From UBA4742 sp002403895 (GTDB lineage: Bacteria > Actinomycetota > Acidimicrobiia > Acidimicrobiales > Acidimicrobilacustridaceae): a stretch of DNA of 28,373 bases. The position numbers were made by a program, and so were the translations under genes. Where the stretch lies: positions 1 to 28,373 of the forward strand of contig DAISGD010000041.1 of the NCBI GenBank assembly GCA_036823295.1. Reading direction: 5' to 3'. Within the stretch, counting starts at the first letter, position 1. Each line of letters starts with the position of its first letter. The notes beneath the pieces are model-generated. The model was given only the letters and a program-made list of their open reading frames with translations, was not told the DNA's origin and did no database searches. Of this stretch, positions 22,140 to 28,373 are shown one piece after another.

Positions 22140-23198
22140 ATGACCTATCGCGTCGTCCAGTGGGCCACCGGCACGGTCGGCATCCATGCCGTACCGGCCA
22201 TCGCCGCGCACCCGGATCTCGAGTTGGTCGGCCTGTGGGTACATTCCGACGACAAGGCCGGCCGCGATGCCGGTGAGATCTGCGGCTCGGATCCGGTGGG
22301 GGTGTTGGCCACCCAGGATGCCGACGCGCTGCTGTACGACACCGACGCCGATTGCATCTGCTACACGGCCAATTCCGACCTTCGACCCGACGGGGTGATC
22401 GACGACCTGTGCCGGATGCTGGCGACCGGTCGCAACGTGGTGAATACCTCGTACGTGCCGCTGCTGTTCCCCCGCTCGGCCGGGGTGGGCGTGTACGACC
22501 GCCTGCAAGCGGCCTGCTTCGAAGGGGGCAGCAGCTTCTACACCTCGGGCATCGATCCCGGGTACGGCAACGCCGGCATCACCATCCCGGCCCTGGCTCT
22601 GTGCAAGGAGGTGAAGACCGTCCGCATGATGGAAATCGTCAACTACGACACGTGGGACAACCCCTTCACCATGTTCGAGATCATGGGGTTCGGAAAGCCC
22701 GATCCGTCGACGTCGCTGCTCTTGGCCCCCGGGTCCACCGCGCTGGCGTGGGGGTCCGTCATCGAGATGGTGGCCACCGCCCTCGACGTGCAGCTCGACG
22801 AGATCACCGAGTGGCACGAGGTCATCCGGGCCGACGTGGACTTCGCCATCGCCTCGGGTCCGATCGCGGCGGGCACCATCTCGGGCATGCGTTTCGAGAT
22901 CCGCGGCATGGTCGACGGCGAGGCCCGCATCATCGTCGAGCACGTCACCCGCCTGCGCGACGCCGACGCACCGGACTGGCCGCAGGGTCAGGGCTACCGC
23001 ATCCATGTGGACGGCGAACCGAGCCTGAAGATGGAGCTGGAGCTCTCGTCCCATGTCGGTGACCACAACCACGCCGGTTGTCTCGCCACGGCCATGCACG
23101 TCATCAATGCCATCCCTCACGTGGTCGAGGCCGACCCGGGCGTATTGATGTTCCTCGACCTGCCCGTGTACTCGGCTCGACACCTGCTGCGACGCTGA
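22140..23198 (+). CDS. DapB-like NAD(P)-dependent oxidoreductase
   Basis: A 352-residue protein of the dihydrodipicolinate-reductase-like group common in mycobacteria and Acidimicrobiia. The Rossmann start is Val-Val-Gln-Trp-Ala-Thr-Gly-Thr-Val-Gly, followed by a strand carrying Leu-Val-Gly-Leu-Trp-Val. It is longer than true DapB and lacks the lysine-pathway motifs I would expect, so it is not annotated as dapB. Related proteins include 2,4-diaminopentanoate dehydrogenase, and many are near acyl-CoA and steroid catabolism genes. The start at 22140 has a GGGGGAA site 5 bases upstream, and the gene follows the DUF885 gene in a likely operon. Substrate unknown. Confidence 0.83.
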   Translation: MTYRVVQWATGTVGIHAVPAIAAHPDLELVGLWVHSDDKAGRDAGEICGSDPVGVLATQDADALLYDTDADCICYTANSDLRPDGVIDDLCRMLATGRNVVNTSYVPLLFPRSAGVGVYDRLQAACFEGGSSFYTSGIDPGYGNAGITIPALALCKEVKTVRMMEIVNYDTWDNPFTMFEIMGFGKPDPSTSLLLAPGSTALAWGSVIEMVATALDVQLDEITEWHEVIRADVDFAIASGPIAAGTISGMRFEIRGMVDGEARIIVEHVTRLRDADAPDWPQGQGYRIHVDGEPSLKMELELSSHVGDHNHAGCLATAMHVINAIPHVVEADPGVLMFLDLPVYSARHLLRR

Positions 23199-23237
23199 TC
23201 GAACTCGGGAACGCTCAGCCACCGAAACATGGCATGT

Positions 23238-23378
23238 ATGGGGACCTCCTCCGCTCAAGGGCATGTGACCATGTTGGTCGCCGGTTGTCCTGACTGGAGC
23301 TTCGTGTTCGATCGGGTCACCGATGATCGCATCGAGATGGGTTCCTGGGCCACCGAGCTCATGGCCGACTACTGGTAA
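23238..23378 (+). CDS. Possible 46-residue small protein or gene remnant
   Basis: An open frame in the same frame as the DapB-like gene and directly after its stop. It starts Met-Gly-Thr-Ser-Ser-Ala and ends Trp-Ala-Thr-Glu-Leu-Met-Ala-Asp-Tyr-Trp; a GTG or later ATG (23271) could also be used. The content (Val-Ala-Gly-Cys-Pro-Asp-Trp-Ser-Phe-Val-Phe-Asp) looks protein-like, more like the tail of a longer protein than noise. I cannot assign a family, and there is no convincing ribosome site. It overlaps the arsC promoter region. A decayed gene end is as likely as a real small protein. Confidence 0.35.
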   Translation: MGTSSAQGHVTMLVAGCPDWSFVFDRVTDDRIEMGSWATELMADYW

Positions 23379-23379
23379 G

Positions 23380-23385
23380 TAGGCT
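23380..23385 (+). promoter_or_regulatory. -10 box of the arsC-like gene (leaderless)
   Basis: TAGGCT ends 6 bases before the ATG at 23392, with no room for a ribosome site. Confidence 0.6.
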
Positions 23386-23391
23386 CCGCTC

Positions 23392-23748
23392 ATGGCTGAG
23401 GTGTCGATCTACCACAATCCCCGCTGCAGCAACTCCCGCACCGCCTTGGCGCTGCTGGGCGAGCGAGGAGACAACGTCGACGTGATCGAGTACCTCAAAG
23501 CGCCGCCGCACCGGGCCCAGTTGGAGGCACTCGTCACCATGCTCCAGGACGACCCCGCCGATCTCGTCCGCCACGACAACCGCTTCGCCGAGCTGGGACT
23601 CGACGCCGGCGACTACACCCAGGCCGCCGCCGTCGTCGATCTGTTGGTCGAGCATCCCGAGCTCATGCAGCGCCCGGTGCTGGTAAGCAACGGCCGGGCG
23701 ATCATCGCTCGCCCGCCGGCCGAAACGGTGCCCGCCTTCCTCGATTGA
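23392..23748 (+). CDS. arsC: ArsC family reductase (glutaredoxin-type arsenate reductase)
   Basis: A 118-residue thioredoxin-fold protein. Arsenate reductases of this class reduce arsenate to arsenite with a single cysteine, here Cys12 in His-Asn-Pro-Arg-Cys-Ser-Asn-Ser-Arg. The three arginines that hold arsenate in Escherichia coli ArsC all have counterparts: Leu-Val-Arg-His-Asp-Asn, Gln-Arg-Pro-Val-Leu-Val and Ile-Ala-Arg-Pro-Pro-Ala. So the active site looks complete, unlike Spx- or YffB-type relatives. No arsR, arsB or acr3 is near, so a role in arsenic resistance is not certain. In a mycothiol organism the electron donor would be a mycoredoxin or similar, which is an inference. It is full length and probably leaderless. 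Confidence 0.87.
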   Translation: MAEVSIYHNPRCSNSRTALALLGERGDNVDVIEYLKAPPHRAQLEALVTMLQDDPADLVRHDNRFAELGLDAGDYTQAAAVVDLLVEHPELMQRPVLVSNGRAIIARPPAETVPAFLD

Positions 23749-23760
23749 GGGCCGGGCGCG

Positions 23761-23766
23761 TAGCAT
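23761..23766 (+). promoter_or_regulatory. -10 box upstream of a 31-codon frame
   Basis: TAGCAT, 8 bases before the ATG at 23775; same hexamer and following CGGCGC as at 16839, where it serves a real leaderless gene. Confidence 0.5.
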
Positions 23767-23774
23767 CGGCGCCC

Positions 23775-23870
23775 ATGACGATCACGAGCCCAGGCCCTGC
23801 GCTCCTTGCCCCGAACGCCGGCACCTGTGGCGCCAACCTGATCAGAGGCGCTGGCGGTACTACCTTCTGA
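23775..23870 (+). CDS. Possible 31-residue leaderless small ORF or truncated gene
   Basis: A short frame placed exactly where a leaderless gene should begin after TAGCAT. It reads Met-Thr-Ile-Thr-Ser-Pro-Gly-Pro-Ala-Leu-Leu-Ala-Pro-Asn-Ala and then loses character. The start recalls the N-terminus of some metallo-beta-lactamase-fold hydrolases (Leu-Ala-Pro-Asn-Pro-Gly), so it may be what is left of such a gene, or a leader peptide for the membrane protein that starts 56 bases later. The promoter is better supported than the peptide. Confidence 0.35.
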   Translation: MTITSPGPALLAPNAGTCGANLIRGAGGTTF

Positions 23871-23926
23871 ACGTCGAAGGGTTTCCGTCCGGGGGCGCCC
23901 TACCGGATCCCCATCGAGGTGCTTCC

Positions 23927-24334
23927 ATGACCGACACCGCCACCGAGATCCTGCTCGTCGCCGGCATGGCGAACCTGCTGGTCGGAGCGCTCACCGGCAT
24001 CCCCATGGCGATGGTGCGTCAGGGTGGCGCCGAGGTCGTGCCCAAGTACCTGACCATGGTGCACATGGCCGGCCTCATGCACGGTCCGATCCTTATCGCG
24101 ATCGGCTTCGCGCTGACGATCTCGACTCTCAGTCCCTGGATCAACACCACTGCGGCGGTCATTCTCGCCGTCGCCTCGGCGCTGCTCCTGATCAAGGACA
24201 CGCTCAATTGGCGACAAGGGGTGACCGACGAGTTCGCCCAGGGTTCGATCGGCCTCAAGATCGGCACGGTCTTCGGCCCGCTTCACATCATCGGCCTCAC
24301 GGTTGCCACTGCCGCCGTCATCAGCGGACTCTAA
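23927..24334 (+). CDS. Four-helix integral membrane protein
   Basis: A 135-residue protein with four hydrophobic helices, near 8-28, 50-70, 75-93 and 112-134. The second begins Val-His-Met-Ala-Gly-Leu-Met-His-Gly-Pro, and the last contains Phe-Gly-Pro-Leu-His-Ile-Ile. Size, helix count and the His-x3-Gly-Leu-Met-x-Gly pattern recall styrene-oxide isomerase and hydroxylaminobenzene mutase, small membrane enzymes of which the isomerase binds heme between subunits. That likeness is by eye only. The ATG at 23927 has a GAGGTG site. It follows the small frame at 23775 and precedes a stretch of apparent gene debris. Confidence 0.72.
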   Translation: MTDTATEILLVAGMANLLVGALTGIPMAMVRQGGAEVVPKYLTMVHMAGLMHGPILIAIGFALTISTLSPWINTTAAVILAVASALLLIKDTLNWRQGVTDEFAQGSIGLKIGTVFGPLHIIGLTVATAAVISGL

Positions 24335-24413
24335 ACTCGAGATCGCCGAACTCAGGGCGACCGTCGCTAGCCGAGACACCTGGAGATACATAGACACAAC
24401 TCAACGTCGCGAC

Positions 24414-24590
24414 ATGCGCGACGAGACGTTCGGCCCGGTGCTGTCGATCATGGCCTTCGACCGGGCCGGACTCAAGCGGGAGGCGTGGTGGTTCGTTCTA
24501 CGCCTCGCTCGGTTGCGTCGTAGGGGCATCGCTGAACACCCGCCGCGGCCGGTCACGCGAGTATCGAGGCACGCGGCGACGTTTCGCTAG
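24414..24590 (+). pseudogene. Fragment resembling the C-terminal part of an aldehyde dehydrogenase
   Basis: The 312 bases between the membrane protein and the secreted protein hold an open frame whose first 16 codons read Met-Arg-Asp-Glu-Thr-Phe-Gly-Pro-Val-Leu-Ser-Ile-Met-Ala-Phe-Asp. This is very close to the Glu-Glu-x-Phe-Gly-Pro-Val block near the C-terminal end of aldehyde dehydrogenases. What follows, to a TAG at 24588, is Arg- and Trp-rich and does not match. The frame is open upstream to 24303. The best reading is a remnant of a deleted gene. A chance match of this length is unlikely but possible. Confidence 0.4.
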
Positions 24591-24596
24591 TACGGT
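24591..24596 (+). promoter_or_regulatory. -10 box for the secreted propeller-like protein
   Basis: TACGGT lies about 50 bases before the ATG at 24647, which has its own GGGGAG ribosome site, so this transcript would carry a normal short leader. Confidence 0.4.
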
Positions 24597-24646
24597 CGAC
24601 GGCGTCGGCGATGCCAATGTCGCCCTGGGACCTGTGGGGAGAGATC

Positions 24647-25675
24647 ATGCGAGGAATCCGGGTTCGGTTCTTGTGGGTCACCGCCGTCGTGTTGGGGATG
24701 GCCGGTATCACGTTCGGGATCGGGCCCGCGCAGGCGGTCACCCCGATGGCCAAGGGCAATGTGTTGCTGTCCATCGGTGGCGGCAAGTTCGAGGAGCACA
24801 CCCCGGCGGGTGTCCTGGTGCGGACGGGGGACAGCACCACCGCCACGAACGAGAACGATGGCATGTGCTTCGATGCGTCCGGGAACCTGTACGCAACGAA
24901 CGGGTTCTCCTACGGATCGGTCGCCAAGTTCGACGCCAGCGGCGCCCTGGTGAACAAGGACTTCATCAAGGCGGCGGACACCGGCGGCGGCCACCCGGAG
25001 AGCTGCGTGGTGGACACGACAGGCAACGTCTTCGTTGGCCTGCCCGACAAGTCGCCCACGGCCATCCAGAAGTACTCCCCGGCGGGCGTGCTGCTGAACA
25101 CCTTCCCGGTCACCAGCGGGAGCCGGGGCAGCGACTGGGTCGATCTCGCCAAGGACCAGTGCACGGTCTTCTACACAGGGGAGGGCAGCTCGATCCTCCG
25201 CTACAACACCTGCACCCAGACGCAGCTGGCGGCGTTCGCCACCGGGCTGCCGGGGCCGTGCTACGCCCATCGCCTGTTGGCCGATGGATCGGTCCTGGTG
25301 GCGTGCACCGCCAACATCGTGCACCTCAGCTCAACGGGCACCGTGCTCAATACCTTTACGAAGGCAAGCCTCGGGTTTGGCGGTTCGGGCTTCCTGTTCG
25401 CCATGAACCTCGACCCTGATGGCGTGACCTTCTGGACCGCGAACTACAGCGTGGGGAAGGTCGTTCGGGCCAACATCGCAGACGGCGCCGTCGTCGGTGG
25501 GTTCAATCATTCCGCCGGTAACGGGCCGTTCGGTGGCGTGGCTGTCGTAGGCGAGCTCACGCAGGCCATCACGCCGACAACAACAACGACGACGACGACC
25601 GCCCCGAAGACGACGACCACGGTGGCGGCGCCCGCCGCCAAAGCGGTCACGGCCGCCCCCGCGTTCACCGGCTAG
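24647..25675 (+). CDS. Secreted NHL/SMP-30-like propeller protein with Thr-rich tail
   Basis: A 342-residue exported protein. The signal peptide has a basic start, a hydrophobic core at 8-26 and a cut site after Ala-Gln-Ala (30). The body (about 35-305) has repeated Asp-Ala-Ser-Gly-Asn-Leu-Tyr and Asp-Thr-Thr-Gly-Asn-Val-Phe-Val blocks, the blade pattern of NHL/SMP-30-type beta propellers, with six cysteines. No catalytic metal site is evident. The tail (about 310-342) is a run of Thr with Pro, Ala and Lys, ending Pro-Ala-Phe-Thr-Gly just before the stop. That ending resembles the sortase-like Phe-Thr-Gly motif of actinobacterial wall proteins, but the membrane helix and basic tail that should follow are missing. 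The ATG at 24647 has a GGGGAG site. It is probably a surface or extracellular binding protein. Confidence 0.8.
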   Translation: MRGIRVRFLWVTAVVLGMAGITFGIGPAQAVTPMAKGNVLLSIGGGKFEEHTPAGVLVRTGDSTTATNENDGMCFDASGNLYATNGFSYGSVAKFDASGALVNKDFIKAADTGGGHPESCVVDTTGNVFVGLPDKSPTAIQKYSPAGVLLNTFPVTSGSRGSDWVDLAKDQCTVFYTGEGSSILRYNTCTQTQLAAFATGLPGPCYAHRLLADGSVLVACTANIVHLSSTGTVLNTFTKASLGFGGSGFLFAMNLDPDGVTFWTANYSVGKVVRANIADGAVVGGFNHSAGNGPFGGVAVVGELTQAITPTTTTTTTTAPKTTTTVAAPAAKAVTAAPAFTG

Positions 25676-25688
25676 CGCCGACGAGCAC

Positions 25689-25717
25689 GGCCCCGGGGTA
25701 CCTGTGGCCCCGGGGTC
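25689..25717. terminator. GC-rich hairpin between convergent genes
   Basis: GGCCCCGGGG (25689-25698) pairs with CCCCGGGGTC (25708-25717), a 10-bp stem with one G-U pair and a 9-base loop, 14 bases after one stop and just before the converging stop at 25720. It is likely a two-way terminator although it lacks a U-run. Confidence 0.6.
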
Positions 25718-25719
25718 AA

Positions 25720-26985
25720 CTAGCCCTGGGTGCCGACCTTCAGGTCCTTGAAGGGCACGCCCTTGTCGGGCCTCGGCTCGCTGGGTAGGCCCAGGACGCG
25801 CTCGCCGATGATGTTCTTCTGGATCTCGTCGCTCCCGCCGTAGATCGACACCGCCGGCGAGAACAGCGCCATCTCGGTGATCATCCCGTTGAGAGGCGCG
25901 TCATGGCCCGAGAGCATGCCGCCGGCGCCCACGATCGCCATGCCGAGATCCCGCGACAGCCGGGTGATCCGGCTCATCGATAGTTTGGCCGTGTTGGCCG
26001 CCGGGCCGGGCGCCCGGCCCGCCTCTTTGGCCGCTTTGGCCCGCAGGTTCGTGTAGCGGGCGATCTCGTTGAGGCTGTAGAGGCGCATGAGGTCCTGGCG
26101 CAGGCTGGCGTCGCCGACCACGCCCATAACCCTGGCCAGGTCGACCATCATGGAGGCGCTACGGCCGGAGAGGGCACCCCTGGTGCCGGAGCGCCCGCCC
26201 GACACGCAGTCGCCGGCTCGCTTGTCGAGGAAGCCGGCTTTGGTGCCCGGCGACGCGTTGCCGACTGCGCCGCCCCCGCCGGCCCCGAGCCCAGCGCGCT
26301 CGTTGGCCAGGGTGGTGTTGGCCACCGCCCAACCGTTGTTGAGGCCACCGATCAGCGCGGCATTGTCGACGCGAACGTCGGTCATGAAGACCTCGCTAAA
26401 CAGGGCCCGGCCCGTCATCTCGCGCAGGGGGCGGACGTCCATGCCGGGTTGGTTCATCTCGATGCCGAAGTAGCTGATGCCGGCGTGCTTGGGAACGTCG
26501 GCGTCGCTGCGGGCCAGCAACATGCCCAGGTCGGCCACCTGGGCGCCGGACGTCCACACCTTCTGGCCGTTCACCACCCACTCGTCGCCGTCACGGACGG
26601 CCTTGGCCTGCAGCCCGGCCAGATCGGACCCGGCACCGGGTTCGCTGAACAGCTGGCACCACGACTGTTTGCCGGTGACGATGTCCGGCAGGAACGCCAT
26701 GCGCTGCTCGTCGGTGCCGTGGGTGACGATGGTCGGGCCGGCCAGCAGGAGGCCGAGGCCCGCCGGCGCCCCGATGGCACCGAACTCGCTGATCTCGCGC
26801 GAGATGGCGTTGGCCTCGTCGCGGCTCACGCCCTTGCCGAACCACTCGACCGGCCAGGTGGGTGCGCTCCACCCCGCCAGCCCCAGGCGGTCCCACCATT
26901 GAGTGATGGTCAGGTCGGGATCCCAGTTGTCGGCCAACCAGGCGCGTAGCTCTTCGATGACGTCGTTCCCCCCGGAATCACTCAT
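25720..26985 (-). CDS. Acyl-CoA dehydrogenase
   Basis: A 421-residue flavoprotein that introduces a double bond into an acyl-CoA. Family blocks are Leu-Phe-Ser-Glu-Pro-Gly-Ala-Gly-Ser-Asp-Leu-Ala, Val-Asn-Gly-Gln-Lys-Val-Trp-Thr-Ser-Gly-Ala and the end Ile-Tyr-Gly-Gly-Ser-Asp-Glu-Ile-Gln-Lys-Asn-Ile-Ile-Gly-Glu-Arg. At the site of the medium-chain catalytic base (Tyr-Glu-Gly) this protein has Tyr-Gly-Gly, as in many actinobacterial FadE proteins whose base lies elsewhere or which work as heteromers. A Gly/Ala/Ser-rich insert follows the flavin region. TAGGGT lies 7 bases before the ATG at 26985, so it is probably leaderless. The substrate chain is unknown; a steroid or branched side chain is possible. 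Confidence 0.93.
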   Translation of the reverse strand: MSDSGGNDVIEELRAWLADNWDPDLTITQWWDRLGLAGWSAPTWPVEWFGKGVSRDEANAISREISEFGAIGAPAGLGLLLAGPTIVTHGTDEQRMAFLPDIVTGKQSWCQLFSEPGAGSDLAGLQAKAVRDGDEWVVNGQKVWTSGAQVADLGMLLARSDADVPKHAGISYFGIEMNQPGMDVRPLREMTGRALFSEVFMTDVRVDNAALIGGLNNGWAVANTTLANERAGLGAGGGGAVGNASPGTKAGFLDKRAGDCVSGGRSGTRGALSGRSASMMVDLARVMGVVGDASLRQDLMRLYSLNEIARYTNLRAKAAKEAGRAPGPAANTAKLSMSRITRLSRDLGMAIVGAGGMLSGHDAPLNGMITEMALFSPAVSIYGGSDEIQKNIIGERVLGLPSEPRPDKGVPFKDLKVGTQG

Positions 26986-26992
26986 GGGTTGC

Positions 26993-26998
26993 ACCCTA
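26993..26998 (-). promoter_or_regulatory. -10 box of the acyl-CoA dehydrogenase gene
   Basis: Minus-strand TAGGGT ends 7 bases before the ATG at 26985, the same hexamer as at the SnoaL-like gene. Confidence 0.6.
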
Positions 26999-27037
26999 CG
27001 TGAAACTGGGCTCCTCGCGGCAACCGCGGAGCGGCCT

Positions 27038-27703
27038 TCAATCGCAGAGGAGTAGTAGCACGTGATCGGGGTGCTGGGCGGCGCCGTCGAGCATGGCGTG
27101 GAGCTGCTCCACGAGCGGAATCAGATCCTGCGCGTCGCGGAAGCGCCTGGGGTCGAGCCCGCGGAGGTGGTGCAGGCTCAACTTGATGTCGTCCTGGCTC
27201 AGCCACCCCCGGCACCCGATGGTGAGGAGCGGGGCGATCTGGGCCACCACGCCCATCGAGCCGAAGCATTCGACCAAACTCTTGAGCTCTCGGCCGTAGG
27301 CCAGGCGGCGGGCCTCGGTTGGCGTGAACCCGACGGCGGGTAGGCGCTCTTTCAACGCCCGGGGCATGCTCACCGCCACGTTGTCTTGTAGGTGGCTGGC
27401 CATGAGCACCCGGTACCAGTCGGCCAGGTGGACCTCGTCGAACGCCACGTCCCACTCATCGGGCGTCCCGGTCTGCAGCATGTCGACGTAGTGCTGCGGG
27501 ATCTCGTCGTTGCTGCGCCACGTCTGCGTGGCCAGCCAGCGCATGCGAGCCAGACCCTCCGCGGTGTCGATCTCGGTGTACAGCTCGTCGAAGCGGTCGT
27601 GGAACGCCACCGGGTCGAGGAGCCAGGCCCGGCTGTAGCTGGCGTCGGTGCGAGCCCGCTTGCGGGCCTCGGGCACCACATTCACTCGATCCATGGCTTG
27701 CAT
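27038..27703 (-). CDS. Hypothetical helical protein, 221 residues
   Basis: A soluble protein rich in charged residues and leucine, predicted all-helical, which I do not recognise. Notable stretches are Tyr-Ser-Arg-Ala-Trp-Leu-Leu-Asp-Pro-Val-Ala-Phe-His near 23-35, Asp-Glu-Val-His-Leu-Ala-Asp-Trp-Tyr-Arg-Val-Leu-Met near the middle, and Gly-Cys-Arg-Gly-Trp-Leu-Ser in the second half. There are no membrane segments, signal peptide or known metal motif. An alternative ATG at 27694 removes three residues. It ends 53 bases before the acyl-CoA dehydrogenase start on the same strand, but that gene has its own promoter box. Codon use is like its neighbours, which supports a real gene. Confidence 0.7.
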   Translation of the reverse strand: MQAMDRVNVVPEARKRARTDASYSRAWLLDPVAFHDRFDELYTEIDTAEGLARMRWLATQTWRSNDEIPQHYVDMLQTGTPDEWDVAFDEVHLADWYRVLMASHLQDNVAVSMPRALKERLPAVGFTPTEARRLAYGRELKSLVECFGSMGVVAQIAPLLTIGCRGWLSQDDIKLSLHHLRGLDPRRFRDAQDLIPLVEQLHAMLDGAAQHPDHVLLLLCD

Positions 27704-27774
27704 GAACTCTTATGGTGCTCCACCGGCGCGCGGCGGTGGCGGACCCTCTCAGCGTGACGGGCAACGGGCGTGGT

Positions 27775-27780
27775 TACGCT
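27775..27780 (+). promoter_or_regulatory. -10 box of the kinase-like gene
   Basis: TACGCT ends 7 bases before the ATG at 27788; same hexamer as at DUF3039. Confidence 0.5.
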
Positions 27781-27787
27781 GCGGCTG

Positions 27788-28373
27788 ATGAGCGAGCAAC
27801 GGGCGCCGATGGGCCGGCGACTGGCGGCGATCGCCACCTTGGTCCTGGGGTTCGGGTTGCTCGTGGCCCTTGTGTTCCTGTTCGTGACGCACTGGTACGC
27901 AGTGATCCTGGCAGTGGTGGCCGCCGCCGTGGTGGCCACCGGCGTAACCCGGTTCCTTGCTACCGCCTCACCCCGACGCCACGGGTGGATGGCGACCGCG
28001 CTGATCGGGGTCGGTGGGCTTGTGGTTGCGGTGGTGTTGGTTGCCTACGACCGCCCCATCGCGTTGGGTGCGTTCATCGTGGTCGGCTCGGTGACGGGGA
28101 CGTTGGGGCTGTACGCCCAGCGCGGGTACGTCCGGGTGGCCGCTGCCCCTGAGGTGTCGGGACCCCGCCGGGTGCTGACGTGTCTGCCGTGGCGGTGGCC
28201 CACGACCTGCCCTTCGTGTGCATCCCTGCGGGCACCCGCAACCACTTCGCCCTCGACCTCAACCTGGGCCGCTCTGATCCGCGCCTAGCCCTGGACGCCT
28301 TCGTTGAGGGCATCGAGCTCCACGGGCTGGACCAGTGGACGTCGCCGTCGCTTCGGGTCGAGTCGGGGAAGGC
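27788..28373 (+). pseudogene. Membrane-anchored diacylglycerol-kinase-like protein, internally deleted, running off the window
   Basis: The N-terminal part is a membrane domain of four hydrophobic helices (residues about 10-110), ending Val-Ser-Gly-Pro-Arg-Arg-Val-Leu. At about 28180 the coding frame changes, and the lipid-kinase pattern Leu-Pro-Phe-Val-Cys-Ile-Pro-Ala-Gly-Thr-Arg-Asn-His-Phe-Ala-Leu-Asp-Leu follows. The Gly-Gly-Asp-Gly nucleotide loop that should lie between these parts is absent, so about 60 codons seem lost. After Asp-Ala-Phe-Val-Glu-Gly-Ile-Glu the sequence jumps, in frame, to Gln-Trp-Thr-Ser-Pro-Ser-Leu-Arg-Val-Glu-Ser-Gly, which resembles the far C-terminal end of such kinases; over 100 residues may be missing there. 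An intact version would phosphorylate diacylglycerol or a related lipid. The window ends before any stop. Confidence 0.72.

Noticed and set aside
20335..22140. N-terminal extension of the GNAT frame to 851 codons
   Set aside because: The extension is antisense to the well-supported DUF885 gene; the GNAT protein starts sensibly at 20334.
22140..23198. True dapB of lysine synthesis
   Set aside because: The protein is far longer than DapB and lacks the expected substrate motifs; it belongs to a DapB-like group of unknown substrate.
1..28373. CRISPR array, prophage, transposon or defence island
   Set aside because: No spaced repeats, integrase, transposase, restriction or other defence-type gene was seen.

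Overview
The window is high-GC DNA with dense, mostly back-to-back genes. It reads as a chromosomal stretch of an actinobacterium, and my best guess is class Acidimicrobiia or a close relative. The case rests on a mycothiol-type formaldehyde dehydrogenase, actinobacterial DUF3039 and DUF885 proteins, a lipid-catabolism gene flavour (acyl-CoA dehydrogenase, crotonase, DapB-like reductase, SnoaL-like protein, sulfotransferase), and many genes whose start codon sits 6-8 bases after a TANNNT-type -10 box, as in leaderless actinobacterial transcripts. I see no rRNA, tRNA, CRISPR array, transposase or phage gene.

Layout. 0-4.7 kb: an Flp pilin with a strong hairpin after it, a DUF1214 protein, an MtfA-type metallopeptidase, then a sulfotransferase and a crotonase-fold protein on the minus strand. 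4.7-8.6 kb: a divergent D-aminoacylase-like amidohydrolase, a class I fumarase that is broken in this sequence, and a SnoaL/limonene-epoxide-hydrolase-like protein. The crotonase/amidohydrolase divergent region and the SnoaL promoter carry the same 15-bp palindrome, CTGACG-N3-CGTCAG, so they may form one regulon. 8.7-13 kb: a secreted GH25 lysozyme behind a hairpin-rich leader, argJ, glutamyl-Q tRNA(Asp) synthetase, and two coupled DUF202 membrane proteins. 13-17.3 kb: an O-methyltransferase, DUF3039, mscR divergent from ssuD, a 74-aa orphan and a DUF2085-like membrane protein. 17.3-23.2 kb: an MMPL transporter and a GNAT acetyltransferase, divergent from a DUF885 peptidase and a DapB-like oxidoreductase. 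23.2-28.4 kb: an ArsC-family reductase, a four-helix membrane protein, a secreted propeller-like protein, an acyl-CoA dehydrogenase, an orphan, and a disrupted diacylglycerol-kinase-like gene at the window edge.

The genes do not make one obvious pathway. Common themes are acyl-CoA and xenobiotic catabolism and thiol/sulfur chemistry (sulfotransferase, mscR, ssuD, arsC). The most unusual feature is repeated internal loss. The fumarase lacks about 70 residues including its third iron-sulfur cysteine. The kinase-like gene appears to lack two internal blocks. A fragment matching the C-terminal part of aldehyde dehydrogenases, and several unexplained short ORFs, lie between 23.2 and 24.6 kb. This is either real gene decay by short deletions or an assembly that has dropped short segments; the sequence alone cannot decide.
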